DNA from: Leptodontidium sp. MPI-SDFR-AT-0119
Taxonomy: Eukaryota > Ascomycota > Leotiomycetes > Helotiales > Leptodontidiaceae
Direction: 5' to 3'
NCBI GenBank assembly: GCA_020726505.1
Contig: JAHLEZ010000014.1
Coordinates: 310,001-374,000, forward strand
Length of the DNA stretch: 64,000 nucleotides
The position numbers and the translations under genes were made by a program. The notes beneath the pieces are model-generated. The model saw only the letters and a program-made list of their open reading frames with translations, did not search any database and was not told the DNA's origin. The first letter of the stretch is position 1. Every line of letters begins with the position of its first letter. Shown piece by piece: positions 11,225 through 23,382 of the stretch.

Positions 11225-12474
11225 TTATCTCAAATCTCACGCCAGCGAGCGACAGCGAGTTGCTCAAAACTCGTCTCTCTTACATTGAGCGTATTTTCCG
11301 GAGAAAATGAAGCTGTCACGTGTGAGGGGTCCGTGCACGCAACGCCAAAGTCAGCTTCAGCTTCAACTTCACGGGCAAACACGCTCTTTACACCTCAACA
11401 TGACACCTACGGACCTACCTGCGAATCGATTACGCTGCTCTGGCTGTAAGTCGTACCGGCAGATCACGGACTACCCTATGCATGGCCACGGATACCGGGC
11501 ATCAACGTGCCGCGTGCGTAAGGACGGAAACGCGATCAATACCGAGAGAAGAAAGGGGAATTCGTAAAAGAGAGGCATGATCGGCGTATTCGACGAGAAG
11601 AGGCTGCGAAAATTCGGAGGCAAAAGCGAGGGATATGGACATCAGAAGAGCGTGTAAGCTAGGAAGTGACTCGAAGGGAACAAGAGGAGGAAGGCTAGCG
11701 TTGGGTGAAGCTTTCGGACGATGAATTACAATGGCATCGAGAGGAGACGCGATGGGAAATCGAGCAAGACCGGCAGTGGGATGAGGTCGATATCTTCACG
11801 AATGAGTTCACGGAACTAATTGAGCAACCGCGAAAGAGTCATGTAACTCTTACGGATCCGCGAAGGACATTCGAAGGTTGGCAGACAGCCGGGGAGCTTT
11901 GGGAGGCACAACAACCTGTGGCCAAGCCTTTAGTTGAACCTCTTACTTACGGACGAGAGCTTTGGAACTGCCCGTTACTGCTCAAGTTGTGCTCAAATTC
12001 GGTCTCCATCTGCTTTCGGCCGATTTTACACGTGCTTGATATGTCGAAAACGAAAGGCTCCCTCGAATACTCGACAAAAGGAGTTAAGAAGGCATCAACT
12101 AGCTGTACAACCTCGACCGGCAGATACAACTTTACGGGAGATCTTACGGAGGTGGACCGACTTTGCGGGTGAGCAAGAGATACGAGAGAGACATCAGATT
12201 AAGAGGTACGGACGAGTAGCGTTCCCGGAAGAAGTCTTGCGGCGACCTTTAGAAGTAGAAGATTATTCAAATATATCACGCTGAGGTCCGGAAAATCCAT
12301 CCCGTAGCTTGCGAAGGGCCATGGATTTTAGCGCCAGCGACGAGCCGATAATTAACATTTGATATACATCGTCATATAGTACGTTTTCCTTTCAAAAGTA
12401 ATGTTTAAGCTATGTAATTGACCGTGGCGAAGCGAGGTCCCCTGGCCCCGAAGGGCGGCCGGGCAAAGACCTCG
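11225..12474 (+). mobile_element. Helitron-associated segment with zinc-ribbon ORFs and 3' hairpin
   Basis: This segment follows the RIP-like relic directly but has ordinary composition. Frames at 11307-11567, 11705-12172 and 11934-12284 encode pieces with paired CxxC motifs (RCSGCKSYRQITDY..STCRV; RYCSSCAQIRSPSAFGRFYTCLICRKRK). Two such CxxC pairs separated by a charged linker resemble an ORF often seen beside fungal Helitrons. The frames are broken relative to each other. At 12433-12474 there is a strong hairpin whose outer arms are CGAGGTC and GACCTCG. The GCGAGCGACAGCGAG motif near 11237 could be a 5' subterminal sequence. I infer a separate, possibly nested, non-autonomous element; exact termini are not proven. 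Confidence 0.45.
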
Positions 12475-13026
12475 TGTCTGGAGGATGAGCATGGTAGTCT
12501 TAGAACTAGCTTCAAATGAGCCGGTTTCTCACTTGTGAGGATATCTCATCTCATCTCACCTCTACAAGCAGAACCGTTTTAATACAAGTTCACGCCAGGC
12601 CACACCACACCCAGGAGCCTGAGATTCTGTCATGGTAACATTAACATTAGGTGTAAGTCCCTCTTAGCCTAGAAGTCCTCATTCGGCTCTTCTAGACTGA
12701 CCGACAGACCTCCTTTCTTCTGATATGATACAGGATTCCTACTCATTCCTTCAGCTACACCGAACGCCTTGCCACATCCATAATGTACAAAACCAGACCA
12801 CGCCTAGCTCGATGCTAATAAAGCAAACATTCCGCCGCCTTTTTAACGCCGTCCGCTCAAATGCTCACTTGAACCAAGACCGCCTGACTGCCCGTCCATC
12901 TCAATCATGCCTATCGATCCGTCTGTATTCGGACTTCTCGAATCGGCCTTGTTTCCATGCCTAGGCGGTCTTCCGTCTATTCCAACTATCCGGTTTCAGA
13001 TTTTCGTCCTCGAGGCTCGAATATGA
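12475..13026. other. Intergenic, no gene seen
   Basis: This lies between the Helitron block and the 3' end of the glycosyltransferase-like gene. The frame at 12725-12964 has no domain. I see nothing else. Confidence 0.4.
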
Positions 13027-14269
13027 TCAAATATGACAGCGATCATAACTCGTATACCCATTCCCATCCGTCCAATCCGTCAACCTCTCCAAAACCAACG
13101 GTCCAATTCCCCGATTCGTCTTCGCAAACACCGTATCATATGGATGGAGATCCATGCCGTAGTACCGCTCGTGCACAAGGACATCCCCATTCTCCTGGCA
13201 TGTCTCCTGATACTTCGCGCTGCTGTGGAAAGCAAACATCATGGCGTCCACCTTGTACCCAGCCGCTTGAATTAATCCCGTCGCATACACCTCGATGGCC
13301 ACTGCATCCCAGTATTCGTGTGGGCATGAATTGATGCCTGGTGCTGTCATGGCCGGGACTGGAGTTACTGGATCCAGCACGTATGGACCAAGGATCTCCC
13401 TGTACTTCTTGACGAGGGGCGCAGAGGGGAAGAGGAGGATTTCGATGGTTGTGCGGTCGTAGGCCCAGATCATGGATTGGATGTGATTGTGGATATTGCA
13501 ATTCATTGTCATTCCAATAAGCTACGGATGTTAGTTGGCATTTCAACATTCGGAATGGCGCAGGTACCTTTGTCTCGTCCGTTATTTTGCTCAAGTACAT
13601 GTCACTCCAGCATCCCTGCGACCAGTACGGCAGGAAAGGACCCCGAATACTGGCATTCATGGTGATATAGCGCTTATACTTCTTGTACAGATCATTCGTG
13701 GTCAACACCTCCGCGAAAGCCCCCAGATCATAGCACTTGTTCTCTCGGTGGATAAATCGAATATTGCCCGCTTCTGGCAGCAGCTCATTGGCATTCGTCT
13801 CGCCGTTGAAGATGAAGAGAAAGTCCGCGGCATTGTGCAGCGCATGGGTGATGTAGAACTGGAGGTTCTTCCGCGCGAGTTCCGTCTCGAAGTATGCGTA
13901 GAGAATCAGCGGGCGATCGGAGACGTAGTCTGTCTCGTTGGAGTGGGCTGCTTGGTCCGCGAAGGCTGGATATTTCGGAGGAGAGGGTTTCGCGATGGGA
14001 ATAGGTCCAATGTTCTTGTCGGGGCTGCCTAGGTGGTCCATTGGCTGATCCTGTTGGTTTGTCAGTGTTCCGTTTCGTCTGATGTGAGCCAGCCATCGCG
14101 GGATGCGAATCGCGAGTTGTTTGGACGGAGAAAGACTCACGTCGAGGGGGATTGTGAATGGCTTCAAGTTTACCCCAAGGGACCAGAGCGACCAGATCAG
14201 GAAGAGTCCGCAAAGGGCTACTATCCATGGGAGTCGCGCCCTTGTCTGGTTGTTGGAGAGGATCATCAT
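13027..14269 (-). CDS. Type II membrane glycosyltransferase-like protein
   Basis: The exons, in transcription order, are 14269-14141, 14050-13568 and 13521-13027, giving 368 residues. I start at the Met pair just before the membrane anchor (WIVALCGLFLIWSLWSLGVNL). An in-frame upstream Met at 14557 would add 96 residues of Ser/Pro-rich sequence that looks like CT-rich leader. The first intron (14051-14140) is 90 bp and stop-free, so retention would insert 30 residues; its GTGAGT and CTGAC...CAG signals argue that it is spliced. The lumenal domain has ILYAYFETELARKNLQFY, ADFLFIFNG, RENKCYDLGAFAEVL, YKRYITMNASIRGPFLPYW, a run typical of a fungal family resembling bacterial rhamnan/capsule glycosyltransferases. 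It probably acts in the Golgi; donor and acceptor are unknown. Confidence 0.82.
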
Positions 14270-14557
14270 GGCAGGCGAAGAGGATGGGGATGGGGATTGG
14301 TGGGATGCGACAATTCCATTCAAGCTGGTCGAGGGGAGGGGAGGGGAGGAGGGAGGATGGCTCGAGATGTGCGCTGCCGTGAGGGAGGAGGAGAAGAGAG
14401 GCGAAGGGGATGAGGTTGTAAGAAGAGAGAGAGGCAGAGGTGGAGGGAAGGGTGAAGTTGAGTTAGTTGCGTGAGACTGGGACGGACCAGGAGGTACGAC
14501 GGTTAGTGGCTTGGATTGGCTGAATGGATAACGATTTGGGCCGAAGGGGGCATTCAA

Positions 14558-17500
14558 GAAAAGAAGGGGGAGCAGGCGGGTATCACGGAGTATTAGACTC
14601 CAAGTTTACTTTCCTGAGTGAATGCTCGGCAGCCTTTGAAGGCCCATTTTGCATCTCCCATGCCCTCCTTATTATCCATAAGTCATAAGTAACTTTCATC
14701 ATCAAACACAAGGAAGGTTACGAGCTGCGATGTCTTAAATTATGCGTCCTACCCCACATCAGCCGTTTTTGGACGTGTGGGTAGGACAGTGGCGGGGTAT
14801 GATTGGACAGGTACTCAGATCTGATGTGAGATGGATGTTCTGGCCCCCCGTTCGCTTGAACTTTGTCAACCCTTTCTGGTGATAGATATGACACGCGACA
14901 TCGAGGATAGTCTGGGGCATTTAAAAGCTTCTTATTTGGGCAGCTTCTTGGAGTTCTTGACTCGGGACTTGAATAAACGCAATGTGATACATTCTGTACA
15001 AGCGGACATTTTGTATCAAAGACCCGATGACCAGGAATAAGCAAACAGTGCCTTTGTTCGTTCTTGCGGGTTTGAAGCGTGTATCCGTACCTTCTTCCCA
15101 GGCATACAACACGACCTCATCTCAATCCATGCCTGCGTATTAAAAAATCTACAACCAAAAATAAAGCCTTAAACAAACAGGACTTTTTACACTTCATCTC
15201 GAGTTTGTGGGCACACTACCCATGGATGCCGGTTCCAACGGCTTTCAATGCCCCGGAGAACAGAACAATACCGTGTCCCACCCACCTCGTATTCTATGAA
15301 GATCGTGTTCGTAAGGCACAGTAATTTATTCTCCAGCTCCTATCTTTTCTCCTATAGTTTCTTTCTCCTACCGTACAGGCTCCCAACCAAAGTAACTCTC
15401 TACTACCTACGTACTGAACTCCACTTGAGTCCTTCCTTTCGGTGCAGCAGCACCTTGACTGACTGTGGCATTCCAAAATACCACACTTAAAATCAGCTCC
15501 AAAACCCACAATTGCGGCGTCCCCGTCTTTAGCTCTAATCTTAGCCAAGACCCCTAGTCCTAACCCTTGCATAATCTTGTTCCACATTTAGCCACTTCAC
15601 GGAGCTGGGATGGTGGAGTGGATGTGATTGGTCGGGTATGGTTCGAGAAGGATGGAAGGGTTTTGGTGGCGTGGAAAGGGGTGACTGGGGATGAGATCGG
15701 GAGATATGCTCTTGAATAAGTATTTGCCTAGGTATGAGTGCGTTTTTATGTATTGAGGATGGGGTACTCTGATGATTTCGTTGAATGGAAGAAGGAGGAT
15801 TGGCAAAGAAGAGGGAAAAGTAAGAGGATGAAAAGGATAAGTGGCGATTTCATACCGTGAAGAGGTGGGAGAAATTGAATTGAGACTTTCGCTTAAGAGC
15901 CTTTTCAAAATTTACATTTGAATAGGGGAAGGCAAAAAGGGGGGAGGTGGAGGACTTGAGAAGGACTGCTCACTGAACGATTATCAAAAATGAACTTTTT
16001 AGTCCTCAAAGAATAAGTGCTTCGAGAATAAAGGGAGAGAGAAGAAGCAAAGCAGTTTTCGGTCCCGTCGTTTGGTGATGTTCACTTCATACTTACAACG
16101 TTTGCCATTAACTCAAAGACTTCCATCTGTAGAGAAGAGAAGTTGAATGCGTGACGTTGAAGATTCCAACATGCGGACTCTTGTGAGATCTTAGAAGTAG
16201 TGAGATACACATTAATTCATTAAATTTTGTCCAAATGCATTCGAGATAAGTCAGCGATGAGAGTTGGGGCCCAGAGATGGCATCGGTACACAGCGTGTGT
16301 GAAGAAGCGAGGCGCGAGGAGGGAAGTATTGTTAGAGGGTCGCAAAGCACTTGGATCGTGGGGATGACATCGCCTGAGGCGCTTGATGGAAGCCACTGGA
16401 GAAGCAGAAGTGATTCGGGACTGATCACAGTAAGAAATAATACCTTCACTGACCTCAGCCACCACCACGTCAACAACCCACATCTACAGAGTATTTTGGC
16501 AATAAGATTTGGGGCAGTCACTGTGTCAAGAATACAGTCTCTTGATTTGCAATCATGACCCATCGGTCAACTGCATCCTGAGACGAGCAGGAGGAGACAA
16601 GAAATCGAGATATACATGCCACGCAAGAAAATCCTGATAGTGAGGAACACAGCCAGTAGAGAACAGAAGAAGCACCAGAGTTCCTTCCGCTAGTGTAAAG
16701 GAACTCGTAATGAGACCAGGGACTCATCGCCATGCGGCAGGCTTCCAGATCATGTTCTTGGTTCGTCGAGGCATCCAGCACAGGTTGCTTCGAAGGCCAA
16801 AAAAACCTAACCGACGGTGTGGAGCACCAGACTAATCCAAACTTCTGCCACAGAAGACGGTGGTGTAAGAAAACAAAAACCAGACAGGAGAGAAGTTCGA
16901 GGATCTGTTGCCCTTAAAGAAAGGCACATGTCGCATGAAAATCAGAAACAAACTCCAGACTCTCGTTCCAGGGCTTTCCCACAGTATGCGAGAAATAAAC
17001 GAGAAATCGCATGATTCCAACCAGGAATATCCATCTTCCACAGAGGAACGAAATGATAAAAGGACGGTTGTGTCACGATGACTCTTCCCGTACAACCCCC
17101 TCATTCCCTACCTTACCCAGGTAGAGTATCGTCTGCCCATCTCGTGATTCGAAGCATTCCATTCCCTGACAAAGCTTCCACGCGTTTCATCTCCATCACA
17201 GGGCTTGGCAGCGAAACCTGACCATTGAGACAAGGCGCCGATGGAGATTCAGATGAAGCTAAAGACGGAAGGCTGAACGATGAGAGATAAACGATACGAT
17301 AGGAGAAGGCGATGAAAGACAAGAGAGACACACGCATTGAGGCTGTGCTGAGAAAGTTCCGTGCAGGAGTCGTACATCCTTGGCTTAGAAAGCAATCATC
17401 CATCCATCCATCCCCTCCTGTGTCCCCTCAATGCCGCCGAAAAGCCAAGAGTGTGACGACGACGACAACAGTGAGAATTGGAGTGTTGACTTTAATATGG

Positions 17501-17689
17501 GTATAAGAAACATAAGTATGACTTTATGATACTAGGTAGAGACGCGCGATATAAGAGAAAAGTCTAATTGGAGCGCATACGTATATATATGCACGACAGA
17601 CCGCGGCAGAAAAAGATAAAAGCTGAGTTGAGTTCGTTGAGATCAGACAAGAGAAGAGAAGAGGGACCCTTAAAACCAAATCCAGGCGC
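14558..17689. other. Long intergenic region, no gene seen
   Basis: Over 3 kb lie upstream of both flanking genes, which are divergent. The many short open frames on both strands overlap each other, show no domains and cannot be joined by plausible introns. A short CATC repeat sits near 17399. Long untranslated leaders or a non-coding transcript are possible, but nothing in the sequence proves them. Confidence 0.4.
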
Positions 17690-18013
17690 ATGACGCGAAT
17701 GCCAATGCCAATGCCGCTACAGTCGAATAAGAAGCTGAAGCAGCAGCAGCAGCCGAAGCCGCGAGGCAACAGAGGCGAAGGCGCAACACCGACGCCTTCA
17801 CCTGCACCTGGACCGGCAGCTCCTCCACTGCCACTGCGCCGCAATACCACTACAGCTAATACTGCTACGACAAACACCAACAATCCACACCCCAACATCA
17901 ACAACAACAATACCACCACCAATAAAAACAACAACACCCGCTCCTCCTTCTCCTCTACCCTCTTCTACTCTGTCACCTACACACCCGTCAATCTCCCCGG
18001 CAAGCCCGCAGCC

Positions 18014-19656
18014 ATGAAGGCCATGAAGAGCATGGGCATGAACCGCATGCTGGGCTCTATTCGGCGCAAGCGTAAGCAAACAACTCTCCGCCCTCTCCGG
18101 CAGCAGCCAGCACAACGAACACTTACTAACTCCTGTGCAGCAAACAACGATGTCGTCGATACTTCCCCAGAGATCCAACTCGATACGCCAGAAGCAAATG
18201 CGACGAGGAATGTGGTAGGTGGTTGGAGGTGCCTCCGTGCTTGAATCAGGCTGATTGTTCCCCAGCGATTGTTCTGCGAGTCTGGAGGTCCAAATGGTTC
18301 GGTATGTTGTCTACATTCTGACAAATGAATGACATATCTAGCATATCTAACAATCTGCCAGGGTGAAGAAGTTCTCTACCTTCCTACCATTGTCGAAGCT
18401 TGCGAATCGTCCCCCTCTGCCGCCAAGGAAGCTTCCTACGTAATCCGAAAGTTCCTCTCCAAAGACAACTACTCCAAACCCTACGTTCAATACAATGGCA
18501 TTATGCTCATCCGAATCCTGGCCGATAACCCCGGAAAGACATTCACGAGGAATATTGATGCGAAGTTCGTGCAGGTTGTCAAGGAACTGTTGCGGATGGG
18601 AAGAGACCCAAGTGTGAAGCAGATATTGATGGAGACTCTGGATACGTTCGGAAGGGAAAAGGCAGGCGACGAGGGATTGGCACTTTTGAATGAGATGTGG
18701 AAGAAGGAGCACGAGAAGATGGTCAAGATACATGTTTGTGCCCTGCTCTACATTTGGCTTGCTCTGCTAACAACTAAAAGGGCCCAGCTGGACCACGAAC
18801 CATGAACGCTCCTCCATTCCAAGGCCCCGAGCAAAATTACTTCTCTCGGAATCACCACAGTCGCCGACTTCCCCAACCACACGAACTGAGCTCCCGAATC
18901 GAAGAAGCCCGTACATCAGCCGGCCTGCTGTCCCAGGTCGTACAAAGTACCCCTCCTTCTGAACTCATACAAAACGAACTCGTCCGCGAATTCGCAGATC
19001 GCTGCCAGAGTGCAAGCAGGAGTATCCAAGCCTACATGATCGCAGAGAACCCCTCTCCCGACAATGATACAATGGAGACACTGATCGAGACAAACGAACA
19101 ACTAAACAAGGCAATGAACCAACATCAGCGGGCCCTTCTCAGCGCACGTAAAGCAGCAGGCTTAGGAAACGGAGAGTCAACTCCCCCACCAAGACCAGAG
19201 GCTGGATTCTCCCCTCCTCCCGGCCCGCCACCAGGAAGGTCAGATTCTGGATTCGCCGCACCTCCAGGACCACCTCCTACGCTCTCGAATCCCACAGCGA
19301 GAAAGGCAGTGAAGACCCAACCACCGATCCCACCACCAGGAGACTACGCCCCAACAGGTTCTGACGATGAAAACCCCTTCTCGGACCCCAAGACTTCAAC
19401 AACTCAAACGCATAACCCACCGTTCCCTAAAGATCAAGCATCTTCCGCGACGGGCCAGTTCAATGATCGTCTAGGTATCGAGCCGTACCATCCTGGTTTC
19501 AGGGAGACGCCTAGTTATGTGGGAAGACAGGAGAGTTCAATGGGCAAGACTACCATGCATGCTGCTGTTCCTGAGACGCCGGATGAGGATGATGATGACA
19601 GGAGGACGGGGTATGGTGTTCAACCTGGAACGAAGGAGCCTGTTTATCGGTATTAA
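18014..19656 (+). CDS. VHS-GAT domain adaptor protein (LSB5/TOM1-like)
   Basis: The exons are 18014-18071, 18141-18214, 18266-18301, 18362-18733 and 18781-19656, giving 471 residues. All joints keep frame, and the 36-base exon 3 (RLFCESGGPNGS) is needed to complete the VHS fold. The VHS domain occupies about residues 1-180 (VLYLPTIVEACESS, ASYVIRKFLS, YNGIMLIRILADNPGKTFTRNID). A GAT helical region (ELSSRIEEARTSAGLL...ALLSARKAAG) follows, then a proline-rich, acidic tail (PPPGPPPG, SDDENPFSDP) suited to binding SH3 proteins and endocytic partners. Such proteins bind ubiquitin and phosphoinositides and link cargo sorting to actin in endocytosis. The ATG run at 17690 is in frame and would add 108 low-complexity residues. 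I prefer 18014. Confidence 0.9.
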
Positions 19657-21544
19657 GCGTAGCAAGTAGCTCAGGGGGATGAGTTGGATGGTAGTGTGAG
19701 AGTTCTCTTCTTGTGGGTGTTTATACTTTTCCTGAAGTGATGTTTGTTTGGTTGTTGGATGGGTGAACGTGATAGCGGCATTTTGATACCAATGGAATGG
19801 GTGATTGTCAGTCAGATTGATGAATTCTTTACTTACTCGATTTCATGTCCTCTGTTCATTACAGATGTCGAGCATTGAGATATCTCGTCTGTAGGGGAGC
19901 AGGAACAGAACTCCCCGCGCGGAAGAAACCCCGCTGTGATTCAACCTGTTATCTTGCATTGCTTAAGCCCCCAACCCACGCTGCGGCTGAGCATAGTCGG
20001 GTAGGTCCGTCTGTCTGCCTGAACTTCATCGAGATTGACGGCCAGGGGTGGGGAGGAGATAGGTATAGAGAACCTTATGATGAGGATGCGTAGACGTGTT
20101 GTCAGAAGTGGATACTTTGTCAGATATGTACTTGTTCAATCCAAATCCAAAATCAACAACAGACCGTGCCACAAGCAGCAAAATTAAGTTTATATTCTCT
20201 CCTTAGTTGAAGAGACAAGCTGGAAGGGAGGAGGATGAAGGATGGGAATGAAGGATGGGAATGAAACCCCTACTGTCGATCAACGGCTATACCTTTCCTT
20301 CTTGTGAGCATGCTTAGAATCATAGGAGATACGAGGAGGACGATGTGTTTTTATGCGGGTAGGAGAGCATTTGGTTGGACAGGATTCGTGCAGTGTGTTG
20401 GAGTTGGATGGGATGTGATTTGATGTGCTGTGATATGACGGGACGGGACGGCCGCCCTGTGCAGTACTGTAATTTAATTTACATTCCCTACGCTGTTTAC
20501 TTCGTGCTATTTATTTTGAATTGGTTAACAAGAGCAGGTCCCCGAAGACTCGGCTTCGGGTTTTATGTTTCATCTCATCTTGGTCGGGTGGCTTTTATAC
20601 GTGGGAGTTTCCTGGTCAAGCGAGTGGTGGTGTTGTGCTGTGCGGTACTGTAATTTAAGCATATGCAGCCCTATGAGTATTTCACGGCGTGGTATGGCAG
20701 GGATGAAGTAGCATTCGCCTGTTTGGGGGATCTTCTTGCCGTTAGGAAATGACTCGGACCCGAGATTCATCGTGCAAGGTATCTTGATTGTTGATTCCCA
20801 TCCGAGATACAGTCTTGCAATCCTTCGTAGCTAGCCCTTTACTTCAATTCTATACACCCCACAACGATTCGAAAGTAAAATAAGGTTATCAGCCCCCGAC
20901 CGTACCTCCCTTTCCAAGCAATATACGCAACCCTCATTCGCTACCTCATGCACCCCCAAAAAGGGGCCGCGAAGATTAAGCGAGCGAGCGGCCGACAACT
21001 GCATTCATTTGCTGATGTGAGATTTCCCTTTTCGAGGATATCGACCCTCTTTTTTCTCAGCCTTGGGAATGACGGTCCAGAGACCCGTTTGTATTTCAGG
21101 GCCCGTTACCGGGGTACTTGTTCTCGCTCTTTGGGAGAACCTGTACGTTTTGCTGGTTTGGAGGCTGTCAGGGAGTTGATTGGTTGGGGTTGCGGTTGGA
21201 TGAGAGGTGTGGTTTGGTTTGATTTGATAGGAGGGGATACAGGGAGGGAGGGATTCGCGTCTTTGGGTTGGTGCTTTGGGGCATGGATTGGATTGGACTG
21301 CGTGGGATGCGTTGGGGAATTGATGTTGGTAGGGCATTATATGGGAGGGTAGAGATTAGATATGGGTGGATGGGTCTGGGGTGGGATGGAGTTTAAATGG
21401 CTGTGACGTCCACTTTCTTGGGGGTTGTCAATTAAGTCAACAAGTCACTCGTTCCTCAGTTGGTTTCTTTTCATTTGTCCATTTCGAACTCCACAGTCGG
21501 CTGTAACTGTCAAGTGTTTGTTGGTACTCCAAGGCTTGAATACG
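19657..21544. other. Intergenic, no gene seen
   Basis: This is the 3' flank of the VHS gene and the promoter side of the ERG26-like gene. There is a short direct repeat, AAGGATGGGAATG, twice near 20240-20265. The frames at 19845-20093, 20375-20653 and 20948-21352 are low-complexity and lack domains. Confidence 0.4.
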
Positions 21545-22908
21545 ATGGCGAACGTCAACCATCTGGGTGGGTATGAAATGATGGGGTCTGCAATAGGGCA
21601 GGACGATACTTCTGAGATAAAACGAGAGGACGACATGCAGGAGACGGAGAAACCAGGTCGTGGTATGGAGATGCGTATGGATATGGGCGTGAACCTGGAG
21701 CAAAGTCATACGACCGACTTTCCTGTGCTTGGTCCAATACTGGTGATAGGTGGATGCGGGTATGAGTTCCTCCTCCTCATCCCCCTCTCCCCAAAAGCAC
21801 TCTTCTCTCCTCAAATAATAGATCTAATATCCCCAGTTTCCTCGGATCCAACCTCGTACACACACTGCTCCGCGACCCAGAATCAGGGCCCATCACCGTC
21901 ATCTCCCGGACACCACACCACAACCAGCACGAAGGGGCCTCCTACTTCACAGGCGACATATCAAGCGAAGTACGCATGCGAGAACTCCTCTTCAAGATCC
22001 AACCCAGGATAATCTTCCACTGCGGTTCCGCATCTCCAGAAGCACCCTTGAAAGAACAGAACACCACCAACGTGCGAGGAACGCAGATCCTGCTGAAATG
22101 TGCTAGTAGACTGCCCTTTGTACGAGCACTTATCTACACATCATCCCACGAAGCGGTCGAGATCGAGCCACGGAACCAGCAATTAAGTGAAGCGAGCTGT
22201 AAACTACACACTGAAAAGAGCGACGCGACGCCCCATCAGAAGAGCAAAGGGATAGCAGATGCCTTGGTACTCGCAGCTAACAGCGAGAGTCTGAGGACAG
22301 CTTGTCTGAGATTCCCGCCGATTTATGGGGAGGGCGATCCGAGGGTCATACCGGGTCTTCTTGGGATGATGAGGCAGGGGAAGCAGAATATGCAGATTGG
22401 ACCTGATAGGCAGGTTTTTGAGCATGTGTATGTGGGGAATGCGGTTTTGGGACTTGTGTTGTGTGGGAAAGCTCTGTTGACGTCTGCGCAGTACTCGAAT
22501 CTGGAGAATATGGATGGGGATAGGGGGAGTATGGACAGTAGAGTAGGAGGCCAGGCGTTCTTCATCACTGATAGCCAACCGGTGTCGTATTATACATTCG
22601 CGCGCAGGATATGGTACATAGCGGGCGACAGGACTGAGAAACAGGATATTCGACTTGTGAGCTTCTGGCTTGTCATCGTGACGGCGTGGATGAACGAAGT
22701 GTTCTATTTCGTGTTCAGTGCTGGACAGAAGAGACCGAGAGTTGGGACTTATGATGTTAAAAAGTTGTCGAGGGGGGTTAGTTGGAGTATTGAGAAGGCG
22801 AGGGTGAGATTGGGGTATGTTCCTAGCGGGATGGAGGATGGACTTCGGAGGGGTGTTGAGGGTGCGATTTATGAGGAGGAGATGAGAAGGTTGATTGCGG
22901 CTGGCTGA
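21545..22908 (+). CDS. 3-beta-HSD/ERG26-like extended SDR
   Basis: The exons are 21545-21759 and 21837-22908 (77 bp intron), giving 428 residues. Splicing creates VIGGCGFLGSNLVHTLL, the NAD-binding motif at about residues 66-82, preceded by a charged N-terminal tail of about 60 residues. Motifs follow the 3-beta-hydroxysteroid dehydrogenase/C-4 sterol decarboxylase branch: FHCGSASPEAP, NVRGTQILLKCA, LIYTSSHEAV, RFPPIYGEGDPRVIP, FEHVYVGNAV. A C-terminal hydrophobic stretch (VSFWLVIVTAWMNEVFYFVFSAG) matches the membrane-associated segment of these enzymes. The usual catalytic Tyr-x-x-x-Lys reads His-Gln-Lys-Ser-Lys (PHQKSKGIAD), so the Tyr is replaced. It is therefore probably a divergent paralog rather than the housekeeping sterol enzyme. 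Confidence 0.82.
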
Positions 22909-23382
22909 GGTAGCTAGATTTGTTAATGGCATTTTTAAGACATAATCTTAATTCAAAACTGCAACACACTTGCACCACCCCCCTGACTGACGTCCGATTT
23001 GACTTTGCTTTGGGGCATTGATGACATTAGTTCAAGGAATTAAAACACAAGAGAGTTGCATCCTGAGCAGATCTCACGTTGTGGACTATCGACGATGGGA
23101 ATTTTTGGTCCCTCACAAGGAAAGTTCAAGCGAAAGGACTCGAAGGATACAATGATTGGAAAATCTCTTTACTTTTGTACCCGAGCGCTGGAGTTGCCCC
23201 TGTTTTTACTATTGCCTAGTACTTTTCGAGACCGGAAAGGGCTTTTTTTCAGGCCTCCCTGAGGCCTGCCTTTCTGCACTATTCTTTCCCAAACGACAAA
23301 AGTTCTGACCTGCCTGGGGTGGAGTCTCCAATGATGTGCCCGATCTACAGAAAAGTCCAAGATCCAAGTTCCCCCCGTTCTC
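22909..23382. other. Short intergenic between convergent genes
   Basis: The flanking genes end toward each other. No gene or repeat is visible. Confidence 0.4.

Noticed and set aside
14270..14557. 96-residue N-terminal extension of the glycosyltransferase-like protein
   Set aside because: It is Ser/Pro low complexity translated from a CT-rich tract and precedes a Met pair placed directly before the membrane anchor.
16108..16563. 151-codon minus ORF in the 14.6-17.7 kb gap
   Set aside because: No signal peptide, domain or neighbouring exon; overlapping ORFs on the other strand are equally good.
17690..18178. Plus and minus ORFs rich in Asn/Thr or Gly/Val near 17.5-18.2 kb
   Set aside because: They are translations of a simple-sequence leader and its reverse strand, with no domain.
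22204..22932. 242-codon minus ORF opposite the ERG26-like gene
   Set aside because: Antisense shadow of a well-supported coding exon.
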